DNA from: an uncultured Alphaproteobacteria bacterium | GTDB lineage: Bacteria; Pseudomonadota; Alphaproteobacteria; UBA3830 | Direction of reading: 5' to 3' | Length of the DNA stretch: 64,000 nucleotides | Assembly (NCBI GenBank): GCA_905233185.1 | Contig: CAJODB010000003.1 | Span: forward strand, 1-64,000 | In this document: positions 17,486 through 25,732 of the stretch, in pieces | How the letters are laid out: every line of letters begins with the position of its first letter | How positions within the stretch are numbered: position 1 is the stretch's first letter | Notes under the pieces: model-generated | What the model was told of the DNA's origin: nothing | The model's database searches: none | Seen by the model: only the letters and a program-made list of their open reading frames with translations | Program-made: the position numbers and the translations under genes

Positions 17486-18264
17486 AACTTGATTTCGGAA
17501 ATATAAATGAAAATAATTTTCACGTTGGTAGCGTATTCTTTTTGTATGGAAATTTTAAGAGATCATTCGATGTTTTTTGTGATTTTCTCACAGAAAAGCT
17601 GAAAACAAAATTTGATGATGCGGAATTAACTGTAAATTACTGTTCTGTTGCAGAATGCGTGAAAATTATCAACGCACAGTGCGATTTATTCGGAAACAAT
17701 CTTAATTTGTTTTGTATTAGAGGTATAGAAGATAACCATCTCGATAAATTAACTCCACTTTTTAGTTTGGTAAGTTCTGTTTTTGTGCTCGAAAGCGGTG
17801 ATTATCGGAAATCGAAATCTATAACTGATTATTTTATAAAAAGTCGGGATGCTTATGCTGTTGCTTCTTTTAAAAATGATGCGACATTAATATCTTTGTG
17901 TAAATTATTTCTTCCGATAGATACGTCTGCTGCGATTTATCGTGAAATTGTGGAAATAATTAATGATACTGATGAAGGATTGATTTCACTTTTTAAAAAA
18001 ATTTCGTTGTTGCTTGTATCTCAAGATGAAAAACTACTTCAAGATTATATAACATATAAAACTTCGTTTCTCCAAAATATGGATTTTATTCCGTTTGCTC
18101 GTTACTTGGCGAAATTGGCTGTTAAAGAAAAAGTATTTGATAAAAAACAAGAATTTTTACAGACGAATTTATCGCAAAAACACATTATCGAAAAGTTATT
18201 AAAGGCTGAAATTAACCAAAAAATCGGGACACCTTTAACAAAAAGCTTCCTTGAGAGTTTGTAG
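17482..18264 (+). CDS. holA: DNA polymerase III subunit delta
   Basis: Opens the sliding clamp as part of the clamp loader. The opening VGSVFFLYGNFKRSFDVF resembles the HolA start (FLlyG.d......). The central LFGNNLNLFCIRGIED and the later strands match the delta nucleotide-binding-like domain without a functional ATPase. Length is 260, shorter than the usual 330-340, so the C-terminal domain is probably trimmed. It overlaps lptE by ATGA and closes the leuS run. Confidence 0.78.
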   Translation: MKLDFGNINENNFHVGSVFFLYGNFKRSFDVFCDFLTEKLKTKFDDAELTVNYCSVAECVKIINAQCDLFGNNLNLFCIRGIEDNHLDKLTPLFSLVSSVFVLESGDYRKSKSITDYFIKSRDAYAVASFKNDATLISLCKLFLPIDTSAAIYREIVEIINDTDEGLISLFKKISLLLVSQDEKLLQDYITYKTSFLQNMDFIPFARYLAKLAVKEKVFDKKQEFLQTNLSQKHIIEKLLKAEINQKIGTPLTKSFLESL

Positions 18265-18338
18265 GGGAGAGTACAAGAGTAGTTTTTTAGAAGCATGATG
18301 CATTTTGTAAAATTTCATTTAGTGCTATTGAATAAATG

Positions 18339-18414
18339 CCTTGCGAGAGTAGTTTTTATATTTGCCGTCTCTGATAATCAAGTTTTCAAAACTGCCGTTT
18401 TCTACTTTTACGCT
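18339..18414 (-). repeat. Dispersed palindromic element, copy B
   Basis: An element of about 76 bases with ends cttgcgagagtag and ctacttttacgctc (imperfect inverted repeats) and the core tgattatcag on the minus strand. It is related to copies at 2261 and 50312. It lies in the 313-base gap between holA and the next gene; the rest of that gap shows nothing else. Confidence 0.55.
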
Positions 18415-18578
18415 CTATTATTTAAACGGAATGGCGTACAGTGAAAAAATTTATGATTCCTAACTATTTCTCATATCTTCATAAGAAGGCTACAGTCTGA
18501 AAAATCTGCTAACCAATTTTCATTATCTTAAATTTGGCTCAGAGAATTCAGCAAAGTAGCCTTTAATTTGCGGAAGTA

Positions 18579-19268
18579 TTATACCGCGGGTGCCGCACTT
18601 GTCGTTTGTGTTTGTTGTACACTTCCCGGAAGAGCGGCTGCACTTGTTTGAGACTCCTGCAAAGCTTTGTCCGCTTCAATTCTGAAGTTTGTCGCGCCTC
18701 CTTGCAATGATTTAATGTAATTTAGATTTACAGATGCATTTTGATATTTCTCAGCTACTTCTTTAAAAGCTTCTTCTGCTTTTCTTTCTGCTTGAATAGC
18801 AGTTTCTTCATATGTTCTAGCTTTGTTATCATAATCGACTGCGGCATTGTATATTTCAGCAGGAGTAGAATTGGTTTGTTTCTTTGCTTCATACAATCCT
18901 TTTGCTGCAATAGCAGCTGCGTAGGCGTTATTTACGGCTTGTACACTATCTGCTTCTTCTTGGCTTCCGGATGCCATAGTTGTCAATGTCTCAATCTTCT
19001 GACTGTACTGGTTAGCTATGCTTTGGCCTGCTACTGCACCTACACCCTTTAAGTCACCATATACTTGCTCACCGACATTGGATGCTCCTTGTATGGCTGC
19101 ACTTTTTATACTACCTATATCTTGACTTATTGCTTTTCCAGTAGCTGTGTTTTTTACTTTACTTACTATCGATTTTGTAAGATCTCCAAATTTATATGCA
19201 TGAGTATAGTCGCAAGCAAATAATACAGATGCGGCGATTGTTGCAAAAACTAGTTTCTCTTTTAACAT
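18579..19268 (-). CDS. Secreted Ala-rich helical protein of unknown function
   Basis: Encodes 229 residues, not recognised. The signal peptide is LVFATIAASVLFACDYTHA. The mature part is rich in Ala, Gln, Ser and Thr, with long helical stretches (NAYAAAIAAKGLYEAKKQ; ETAIQAERKAEEAFKEVAEK) that suggest coiled coil. The tail is low-complexity (TQTTSAAPAV). The ATG follows CGGAGA. It lies alone on the minus strand ahead of a convergent gap after holA. Periplasmic, surface or secreted location is possible; no function can be assigned. Confidence 0.6.
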   Translation of the reverse strand: MLKEKLVFATIAASVLFACDYTHAYKFGDLTKSIVSKVKNTATGKAISQDIGSIKSAAIQGASNVGEQVYGDLKGVGAVAGQSIANQYSQKIETLTTMASGSQEEADSVQAVNNAYAAAIAAKGLYEAKKQTNSTPAEIYNAAVDYDNKARTYEETAIQAERKAEEAFKEVAEKYQNASVNLNYIKSLQGGATNFRIEADKALQESQTSAAALPGSVQQTQTTSAAPAV

Positions 19269-19366
19269 TTTTTATCTCCGACTTTTACTTATAAAGTAGC
19301 ATAACAGTAAAAAGTTAATTTTTAATTAAAAAGGAAAAAATTACACAAGAAAAAATTTATAAAAAA

Positions 19367-19690
19367 TCATTCTCGTGGAAGTAGAACAATTATGTCGTTC
19401 TTTTTTGCTAATCCCAGAACATTTTGAGCTTGTTCTTCGAGAAGATCGAGATCTAAACTATTATTTCTGAGCAATCTTATTTTGTTTTCAAGAAAGGCAT
19501 TCTCTTCTTTTAAGGAATTTAACTCTTTTTCCAAAAGTTCAACTTCTCTGCTTAGCAATGCCCAAGAAAGAGCACCACGTGCGCCACTGAATATATGGTA
19601 TGTAAAATAGCAAGCAACGCATATCCATACAATATTAGAAAGTATGAAACGAACATTTCTGTTTACTGTGGGAGATGAGAAAAATATCAT
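19367..19690 (-). CDS. ftsB: Cell-division protein FtsB (septum formation initiator)
   Basis: Small bitopic membrane protein that joins FtsL and FtsQ in the divisome. There is one membrane segment (FILSNIVWICVACYFTYHIF) and a coiled coil (REVELLEKELNSLKEENAFL, then ENKIRLL). The family end follows: LDLLEEQAQNVLGLAKKNDI. Its length of 107 is normal. It lies just after kdsA, the usual alphaproteobacterial neighbourhood. Confidence 0.85.
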   Translation of the reverse strand: MIFFSSPTVNRNVRFILSNIVWICVACYFTYHIFSGARGALSWALLSREVELLEKELNSLKEENAFLENKIRLLRNNSLDLDLLEEQAQNVLGLAKKNDIIVLLPRE

Positions 19691-19713
19691 TATCTACAGA
19701 AATTTCCTATAAA

Positions 19714-20574
19714 TTAATAGCAGTTCTTATGATAATCCATATCGATATAAGATGTTTGCTTGCCCAATTCATCAAATTTCTTCATTGAAGTTAGAAACTT
19801 TCTCATCAAACCTAACGGAACCATATTCGGTCCATCGCTAGGCGCATTATCAGGATCAAAATGCGTTTCTATGAAGATACCGGCAACTCCGATCGAAAGG
19901 GCTGCTCTTACAAGAAGCTCAACATCTTCACGTTTGCCTCCTGTGGCACTTCCAAGACTTCCCGGTTCCTGTACGGAATGTGTCGCATCAAATATCACCG
20001 GATATCCAAAGCCTTTCAACACTTTTAGCGCACGCATATCTGAGACTAGACGATTGTACCCAAAACATGCTCCACGTTCACATAACAAAATTTTTTCATT
20101 TCCGCAAGCAGAAACTTTTTCGCAAACATTCTTCATGTCCCAAGGAGCCAAAAATTGGCCTTTTTTTATGTGGATTGCTTTTCCTGTTTTTGCAGCAGTA
20201 GCCAAAAGATCAGTTTGACGACACAAAAACGCCGGAATTTGCAATACATCTACAACTTCAGAAATTGCAGAACACTGCTCTGATTCATGAACATCAGTGA
20301 TTATCAAGCAATGGAATGTCTTTTTTATCTCTTCGAAAACTTTCAGAGCTGCTTCCATTCCCATTCCGCGAACTGCCTTAAAGCTTGTTCTGTTAGCTTT
20401 ATCAAATGATGTTTTAAAGATGAAAGGAATATTTAAATCAGAAGTGATTTTTACAAGTTCTTCTGCTGCACGTAATGCCATATCGCGATTTTCCATGACA
20501 CAAGGCCCGGCAATAAGAGTCATGGGATTATCATTCGATACCGAGATATTACCTATCTTAACTACTTTCATCAT
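19714..20574 (-). CDS. kdsA: 3-deoxy-8-phosphooctulonate synthase
   Basis: Condenses phosphoenolpyruvate and arabinose-5-phosphate to KDO-8-phosphate for the LPS inner core. Seen motifs are LIAGPCVMENRD, FKTSFDKANRTSF, LQIPAFLCRQTDLL, IFDATHSVQEPG and IFIETHFDPDNAPSDGPN. The 286 residues are a normal length. The ATG pair at 20574/20571 follows GGAGAAGAAG; a longer open frame upstream to 20682 overlaps secG and is not needed. It lies in a secG-kdsA-ftsB run on the minus strand. Confidence 0.95.
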   Translation of the reverse strand: MMKVVKIGNISVSNDNPMTLIAGPCVMENRDMALRAAEELVKITSDLNIPFIFKTSFDKANRTSFKAVRGMGMEAALKVFEEIKKTFHCLIITDVHESEQCSAISEVVDVLQIPAFLCRQTDLLATAAKTGKAIHIKKGQFLAPWDMKNVCEKVSACGNEKILLCERGACFGYNRLVSDMRALKVLKGFGYPVIFDATHSVQEPGSLGSATGGKREDVELLVRAALSIGVAGIFIETHFDPDNAPSDGPNMVPLGLMRKFLTSMKKFDELGKQTSYIDMDYHKNCY

Positions 20575-20608
20575 TTTCACTTCTTCTCCTATTCTATTGA
20601 TTAAGAGA

Positions 20609-21010
20609 TCATTTCCTCTGTGTTGGTGTTGATGTTGGCACTTTCGTAGGCGCGGCTGGAACTGATGGCGTAACTGGAGCACCGTTTGCTGTGTTTCCGC
20701 TAGTTTTTCCTACATTTCCGTTTTCATTTGTAACAGGGACGCTTTCTTTTGCGACTTTATCAATCAAAGACCCCTGCTGTGGAGTATGTTTGACCATTTT
20801 CGCCATTACTAAACAATTTATAAAGAAAAGTGTCATAAGTACAGCTGTAGAACGGGTAAGAAGATTTGCTTGACCACGTACTGAGAAAACTTTTCCAGCT
20901 CCTCCGCCTCCTGTGCCAAGAATACCATCTGATTCATGCTTTTGAATCAATACAAGCCCGATTATTAGAACTGCTAACAAAAAATGAATAGCTAATAGAA
21001 AAGATAACAT
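20609..21010 (-). CDS. secG: Protein translocase subunit SecG
   Basis: Membrane subunit of the SecYEG export channel. Two hydrophobic helices (FLLAIHFLLAVLIIGLVLIQ and AVLMTLFFINCLVMA) flank the conserved GILGTGGGGAGKVFSVRG and NLLTR loop. The tail (residues 80-133) is a Pro/Thr-rich low-complexity extension, common in alphaproteobacterial SecG. The gene starts just after the ferredoxin gene ends. Confidence 0.92.
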   Translation of the reverse strand: MLSFLLAIHFLLAVLIIGLVLIQKHESDGILGTGGGGAGKVFSVRGQANLLTRSTAVLMTLFFINCLVMAKMVKHTPQQGSLIDKVAKESVPVTNENGNVGKTSGNTANGAPVTPSVPAAPTKVPTSTPTQRK

Positions 21011-21015
21011 AAAAA

Positions 21016-21186
21016 CTAATCCTCATAAGAAATTGCTTCAGAAGTACATGCAGATGCGCAACAACCACATGACAAACAAATATCTTTATCGATGGTAACA
21101 ATGCCATCTTTCAGTGAGATTGCTCCTACTGGACAAACTTCCGCACATTCGAGGCATTTTTTACACTTTTCTGTTGTAACTTTCAC
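21016..21186 (-). CDS. Small 2[4Fe-4S] ferredoxin
   Basis: Electron carrier of 56 residues with two cluster motifs, CKKCLECAEVCP and CLSCGCCASAC. The GTG at 21186 follows AGGG and gives a standard clostridial-type ferredoxin. An upstream in-frame ATG (21294) would add a 36-residue tail unlike any ferredoxin and was rejected. It is the obvious partner for the pyruvate:ferredoxin oxidoreductase 18 kb away, although the two are not linked. Confidence 0.85.
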   Translation of the reverse strand: MKVTTEKCKKCLECAEVCPVGAISLKDGIVTIDKDICLSCGCCASACTSEAISYED

Positions 21187-21340
21187 TGTATTCCCTACTA
21201 TTATTATCACTCCTGCGAATTCTACATCGCATGCGGAAAATGTGCAATGGATAATGACATATGACGTTATAGTAATCTTAGAAAACTTAAACATTGTGGT
21301 TTGTTTTTATTGTTTTAAACGACGACTTTTTATGCATTAA

Positions 21341-22666
21341 TTAATGAAACATATCCTTTAGTTTCTTCCACCATGAAGAAGTCGCTCTCCTTGTCATTCC
21401 AGATGGTGCTGATGCTTCTCTTTCTGCTGTCCATTTCTTTTCTTCTTCGATTTCTTGATTCAAAACAGCAGCACAGGCTTTGGTATCTTCTTCTGGATCG
21501 ATATATAACCCAGGAATACCATAATTCACCATAATATTGAACGAAAACATATCATTTGGATTACTTGGTCCCCAATGACCGCATCTTACATAGCCGTAAA
21601 GCTCGCTTGTGAAAGTTGATTCGCAAAATAGATCTCGTTTTATTTGGCCGTCTTTATCTTTGAAAAATCCAAAAATCGTGTAAAATTCCTCATCATTGGT
21701 AAACTCTGCCTTTAATTCCTTCAATAATGCATTATTTCTGCAAAAATCTACCTTTATTGTTTTCCAATCCTCATCTTCATATTCTCTTTTGATATATAGA
21801 GCGTTTCCAGTCAGAAAAGGTTGTCCTTTCAGTCTTCTTCTTACAATTCGTCTCCCGCTTGCATCTTCAAATGCAAATAATTGTGCAGCAACATCCAAAG
21901 AAACGTATCTTCTTACCAGCATTGCGGAATCTTCTACCTTATGGATAAGATGTACGAGCTCATGAAATGTAACGGCTGAACGCGAAGAGTATACGTAGCC
22001 TACATTTCCGCTAGCTGTATTATAAACGGGTTCGAGAGGGCCATGTAAAGGTACGATAATGCCGAAATAAAGCCCGCCATAATTTCTACCACTGAAGACT
22101 CCTCCGCTTTTTCCTAAGAAAAAAACGATTTTGGGAGTAGAAGGATTCTTTTTATAAAAGGTCATAAATGAGAGCAGAAGGTCTTTTCCGATATCGCTTT
22201 GTGCAATTGTGAGCAATGCTCCTGTTAACTCCCATTTGCTATTGGCGGGATAACTATATATTTTTTCCGTTTCGCCATTGTTTTGTATAAAAACACATTC
22301 AGAGTCTGTTGAAGTACTGCAGCAGTAATCACAAAAATGAAAAACGTATTCACAAGCAAGAGTATTTTCATAATCGTTTAATCTTTCCTTTTTCATGCGC
22401 TCTTTTGCACTAGAGATTATAGTTTGACGAATTTCTTCGGACATATCGTGCTTGATAATAGGAAGTTTCTTGAGGGTAGTTGCGTTATCAAAAGATTGCT
22501 GTTGGTAAAAATCTTCATATGTGCCATTGTAGCCAAACATACGTTCTAATAATGAATGCGCCATTTCGTTTGACATGTCAATCTGCTCTTCTGCGAATGC
22601 AAGCGCAGTATTTTCGTACGATAAAATTAATATTTGCAGTAATAACGAAAACGCTATTTTCTTCAT
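21341..22666 (-). CDS. Secreted putative zinc metalloprotease with HELVH motif (M91-like)
   Basis: A 441-residue protein with a Sec signal (IAFSLLLQILILSYENTALA). The centre carries VTFHELVHLIHKVED, an HExxH zinc site. About 90 residues later FTNDEEFYTIFGF could supply the third acidic ligand. The order HELxH, then a small helical segment, then 'EE(F/Y)...G' resembles the NleD/HopH1 effector family (M91). That is a resemblance by eye. The last 100 residues include YVRCGHWGPSNPND and a Lys/Trp-rich end. The ATG follows GGAGGG behind a near-consensus promoter. It is a candidate host-directed or self-processing protease. Confidence 0.6.
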   Translation of the reverse strand: MKKIAFSLLLQILILSYENTALAFAEEQIDMSNEMAHSLLERMFGYNGTYEDFYQQQSFDNATTLKKLPIIKHDMSEEIRQTIISSAKERMKKERLNDYENTLACEYVFHFCDYCCSTSTDSECVFIQNNGETEKIYSYPANSKWELTGALLTIAQSDIGKDLLLSFMTFYKKNPSTPKIVFFLGKSGGVFSGRNYGGLYFGIIVPLHGPLEPVYNTASGNVGYVYSSRSAVTFHELVHLIHKVEDSAMLVRRYVSLDVAAQLFAFEDASGRRIVRRRLKGQPFLTGNALYIKREYEDEDWKTIKVDFCRNNALLKELKAEFTNDEEFYTIFGFFKDKDGQIKRDLFCESTFTSELYGYVRCGHWGPSNPNDMFSFNIMVNYGIPGLYIDPEEDTKACAAVLNQEIEEEKKWTAEREASAPSGMTRRATSSWWKKLKDMFH

Positions 22667-22724
22667 GCTTTAAGCCCTCCATATTGGACTTTATTTCTTA
22701 TAATAATACAGAATGGTTAATTAT

Positions 22725-22753
22725 TATGTAGGGCTGATATTTTTTACTGTCAA
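22725..22753 (-). promoter_or_regulatory. Promoter of the HELVH protease gene
   Basis: Minus-strand TTGACA (22753-22748) is consensus, and TACATA (22730-22725) follows after 17 bases. It lies about 60 bases upstream of the start codon. A strong promoter suggests constitutive transcription. Confidence 0.6.
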
Positions 22754-22909
22754 TATGTTTCCATATAATGTTTCTATATATCACTTAGTTGCTATTTTTT
22801 TGAGAATCTAAATAACATTTTGAAATTTATTAATTCTCAAACAGCAAAAATTCTCTCAAAAATCACTTTTAAAAGAATCTGTGTGTTAATATTGCGATAA
22901 TCATAGAAG

Positions 22910-23875
22910 TTACTCTTTTTCTTCGTTCTCTTCATCTTCTAATTCTTCGCGAAAGAATAGCTTTTGCAAAAATCCGTCATTAGCTTTTCTCAACTTTATT
23001 GGAATAGTGTCAACGACATCGCTAAAGCTTATTGGATAAGTTCCGCATTTTTCCAGGAAGCTTTGGAGATTCTTTGCTTCTTTATAAGGATACATGAATA
23101 TTATTCCGATTCGCGATTGTCCAGCTAACGGCCCTTCCTTATACTTCACATAATAGATCATAGCCTGAGCAATCGGAGATTCCATTTTTTCTTTAGTAAT
23201 ATCTTTTCCAAATATTCCATATGATTCTGGAGAATGGGTTAAAACGGTCGTTATATGCATACAGCATGTTTCACTGCCTTGGTAAGTTTTTACAGAAGGC
23301 TCATTTTCACTTATTACCATTACCTTTGCATCGTACCCATAATTTCCTTCGTGCTTTGTTCCATCTCGTTGATTATCAATAATCCATTGGCGAATATATT
23401 CCCATCCTGGTCTGGACATTAAACAAGGGGAAATATTAGATCTCTGTTCTCTAATCGCATAAGATTTATCTTGTATTGTAAATGCATATTCATTTATACC
23501 ATCGGAAGAAACACCTAATTTCATACATAATTCTCTTACAATATCAAGGGAATCTATATGAGCAGTAAAAGGACACATAAATGGATGAGATATATAATCG
23601 TACGAATGAAAAAGTACAGTACTCGGAATAATATATTGACCGTATTCGTGCCCATCCACAAAATGATCTTCCTGACCTTTTAATGTGTATATAGGTAGAT
23701 TATCACAAAACTTTCGTCCATTCTGATCCAGAAATCTATAATAAGAACAAATCTTTCCAACTTCACCACAAGCGTCTTCTATCTTTATATCTATATCAGC
23801 AGCGTAAATACCACCTCCCACGAATTCTAAACAACAGGCGATGATAGCTATACTAAATCGTATGATTTCTCTCAT
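22910..23875 (-). CDS. Secreted protein of unknown function
   Basis: A 321-residue protein, not recognised. The N-terminus is a signal peptide (FSIAIIACCLEFVGGGIYAA). The mature part holds about a dozen Cys, so disulfides in the periplasm or outside are likely. There are no clear motifs, and the tail is acidic (EELEDEENEEKE). It follows the HELVH protease's promoter on the same strand, with its own gap of about 240 bases between. Its size, export signal and Cys content suit a secreted effector, which is inference. Confidence 0.55.
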   Translation of the reverse strand: MREIIRFSIAIIACCLEFVGGGIYAADIDIKIEDACGEVGKICSYYRFLDQNGRKFCDNLPIYTLKGQEDHFVDGHEYGQYIIPSTVLFHSYDYISHPFMCPFTAHIDSLDIVRELCMKLGVSSDGINEYAFTIQDKSYAIREQRSNISPCLMSRPGWEYIRQWIIDNQRDGTKHEGNYGYDAKVMVISENEPSVKTYQGSETCCMHITTVLTHSPESYGIFGKDITKEKMESPIAQAMIYYVKYKEGPLAGQSRIGIIFMYPYKEAKNLQSFLEKCGTYPISFSDVVDTIPIKLRKANDGFLQKLFFREELEDEENEEKE

Positions 23876-24039
23876 TTCTTTATTCTTTTCTATCTTAATT
23901 CTAAATTAGCATAACATAATTTATACAAAAAAGCAAACTTTTTGTTGCGTAAGATTAATACGCTTTATTGAAAAACTTGCTAAAGCTTCAGTAACTAATG
24001 TTCGCTGCAATAATAACAGATAAATATTATCATGAAAGT

Positions 24040-24073
24040 AAAAAAATCCCGGCATTCAAGAAAGAACACCGGG
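24040..24073 (-). terminator. Intrinsic terminator after tlc
   Basis: On the minus strand, CCCGG (24073-24069) pairs with CCGGG (24052-24048), with an inner TTC/GAA pair. It is followed by ATTTTTTTAC. It lies just past the tlc stop. Confidence 0.7.
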
Positions 24074-24096
24074 TAGGATTATATAAGGAGGATATT

Positions 24097-25587
24097 CTAT
24101 TTGTTATGATGCTCCGATGTAATCTTCAGGAACTGCTCATTTAAGCCTGAAACAGCGTAGAACCATACCAAAAGAATTACTATGAATATTCCAGCGATGA
24201 CTGGCGCTAATTCAACCAGTGAAGATCCAACAAAAATCACGTTGAGGAGCACGAATTGAATCAATGCGCCTCCAGATTTTCCTGCGCGACCGCCTATAAC
24301 ATCGACCGCCGCTTTACCTTTGGACTTCAACTCATCATCGAGCGGAATATAACTCATTTCTTTCGTCGGATCGAACATTGAATACTTTACGCCTTTACTC
24401 AAAACATTCTGAATAAGTCCGACGCCGACAATTACGCCAAGAACCGTTAAACCTTCGCTTGAAGAGAAAAATGGAGTCAACGTTTTTTTGAATATAATGA
24501 ATCCGAAAAATATCAAACCGGTAATGAAAATTATGGCAGGAGTAACGATCGCTCCAGTGAACCAGCTGCATCTACGCAACACATTCGCACCAACGAGCAT
24601 GAAGAAAATTGTTGCAAGACCTGTCCAAATTTGCAAGCCACCCATGAATGAATTGAAAGCGTCTTTTGTCGGATACATAAGTTTTGCTTGACCTTTCCAC
24701 ATAACCTCAACCAAGTTAATGCTGATACCATAACATACAACTAACAAAACGATGAAACCGAGATATTTGGAGTGAAGAATGTAATTCAAGCTTTCACCAA
24801 GCGACAATTTGACCTTTTTCTTCGGTTTCTTGATTTCGTCAGGATTAAAGTAACGAGGATCTTTCAAAACGCTATTGTTAAGCCAATAATACAAGCTGAT
24901 AATAATTACGCAAGCTACAGAAACAGACGCAATCAGATAAGGCAAAGCCGCCCATTCATTCCCGCTTGAGTTTCCTCCGTTAATGCTTTTTAAGAAAATA
25001 CCGGAAATAATAAGAGCACCATTCGCAACAAATCCAAACATAGCATAGAATCTCTTTGATTCTTTCAAAGATGTTACATCATTTGCGAATCTCCAGAACA
25101 TTAAGCTAACCATAGCGCTGCCCCAAAGCTCAGCCATAACATAGAAGGAAGAGAATACCCAATTTCCGACAGGGCGCATAACTCTTCTTAAAGCTTCATT
25201 TTCAATAGATGAGAAATCTGCTTGCAGACATGAATGACAAGGGTACAAGACAGTAGCAAATGCGATGAAATATACCAAGAAAAATGATGTGACTATATAA
25301 AAGACCTGATCTTTTGAAAATACATTTGAGAGCTTGGAATAAACCAGCATAAAAAGTACTGCCGAAGGTAATACAAACCACAATTTCAAAGTCGGAATCG
25401 TATCTTCTCCCATTGTGGTAATAACTAGGGAATCCTTCATTCCTCTTAACATACTGTATGTGAACAATATACACATCATCATAAGAGCCATAGGAAGGAA
25501 CTTTTTTAATTCAAATGAATGAATAGGCCATAATATGGACCTCCATCCAGTGAATTCAGGCTCCTCAGATTTTTTAGCTTCTGCCAT
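24097..25587 (-). CDS. tlc: ATP/ADP translocase (Tlc-type nucleotide transporter)
   Basis: Inner-membrane exchanger that imports ATP from the host in return for ADP. About twelve membrane helices and the family opening (FELKKFLPMALMMMCILFTY, then SMLRGMKDSLV) are clear. Also present are KYSMFDPTKEMSYIPLDDEL and KGKAAVDVIGGRAGKSGGA, which are signatures of the family. Length is 496, normal for Rickettsia and Chlamydia proteins. Substrate specificity (ATP/ADP or broader nucleotide) cannot be read. The ATG follows GAGGTAGATT. A terminator follows. The gene is a hallmark of life inside eukaryotic cells. Confidence 0.95.
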   Translation of the reverse strand: MAEAKKSEEPEFTGWRSILWPIHSFELKKFLPMALMMMCILFTYSMLRGMKDSLVITTMGEDTIPTLKLWFVLPSAVLFMLVYSKLSNVFSKDQVFYIVTSFFLVYFIAFATVLYPCHSCLQADFSSIENEALRRVMRPVGNWVFSSFYVMAELWGSAMVSLMFWRFANDVTSLKESKRFYAMFGFVANGALIISGIFLKSINGGNSSGNEWAALPYLIASVSVACVIIISLYYWLNNSVLKDPRYFNPDEIKKPKKKVKLSLGESLNYILHSKYLGFIVLLVVCYGISINLVEVMWKGQAKLMYPTKDAFNSFMGGLQIWTGLATIFFMLVGANVLRRCSWFTGAIVTPAIIFITGLIFFGFIIFKKTLTPFFSSSEGLTVLGVIVGVGLIQNVLSKGVKYSMFDPTKEMSYIPLDDELKSKGKAAVDVIGGRAGKSGGALIQFVLLNVIFVGSSLVELAPVIAGIFIVILLVWFYAVSGLNEQFLKITSEHHNK

Positions 25588-25732
25588 AATCTACCTCATA
25601 ATAAACATATTAATTTTTGAAACGGCTAGCATGCTATACCAAAAAAACAAATATTTCAACAAAAAAAGGCAAAAAGATTAAATTATCATTTTCAACGAAT
25701 CGCTTTTAAATAACTTCTTTGATAAATAAGGA

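Noticed and set aside
20575..20682. N-terminal extension of KdsA from 20682
   Set aside because: It is His/Gln/Arg-rich, overlaps the end of secG, and an ATG with a good ribosome-binding site lies at 20574.
21187..21294. N-terminal extension of the ferredoxin from ATG 21294
   Set aside because: The added 36 residues resemble no ferredoxin, and a GTG with an AGGG ribosome-binding site gives a normal-sized protein.
23940..24000. A fourth copy of the palindromic element
   Set aside because: Only TTGCGTAAGATT and scattered bases match; the TGATTATCAG core is missing.
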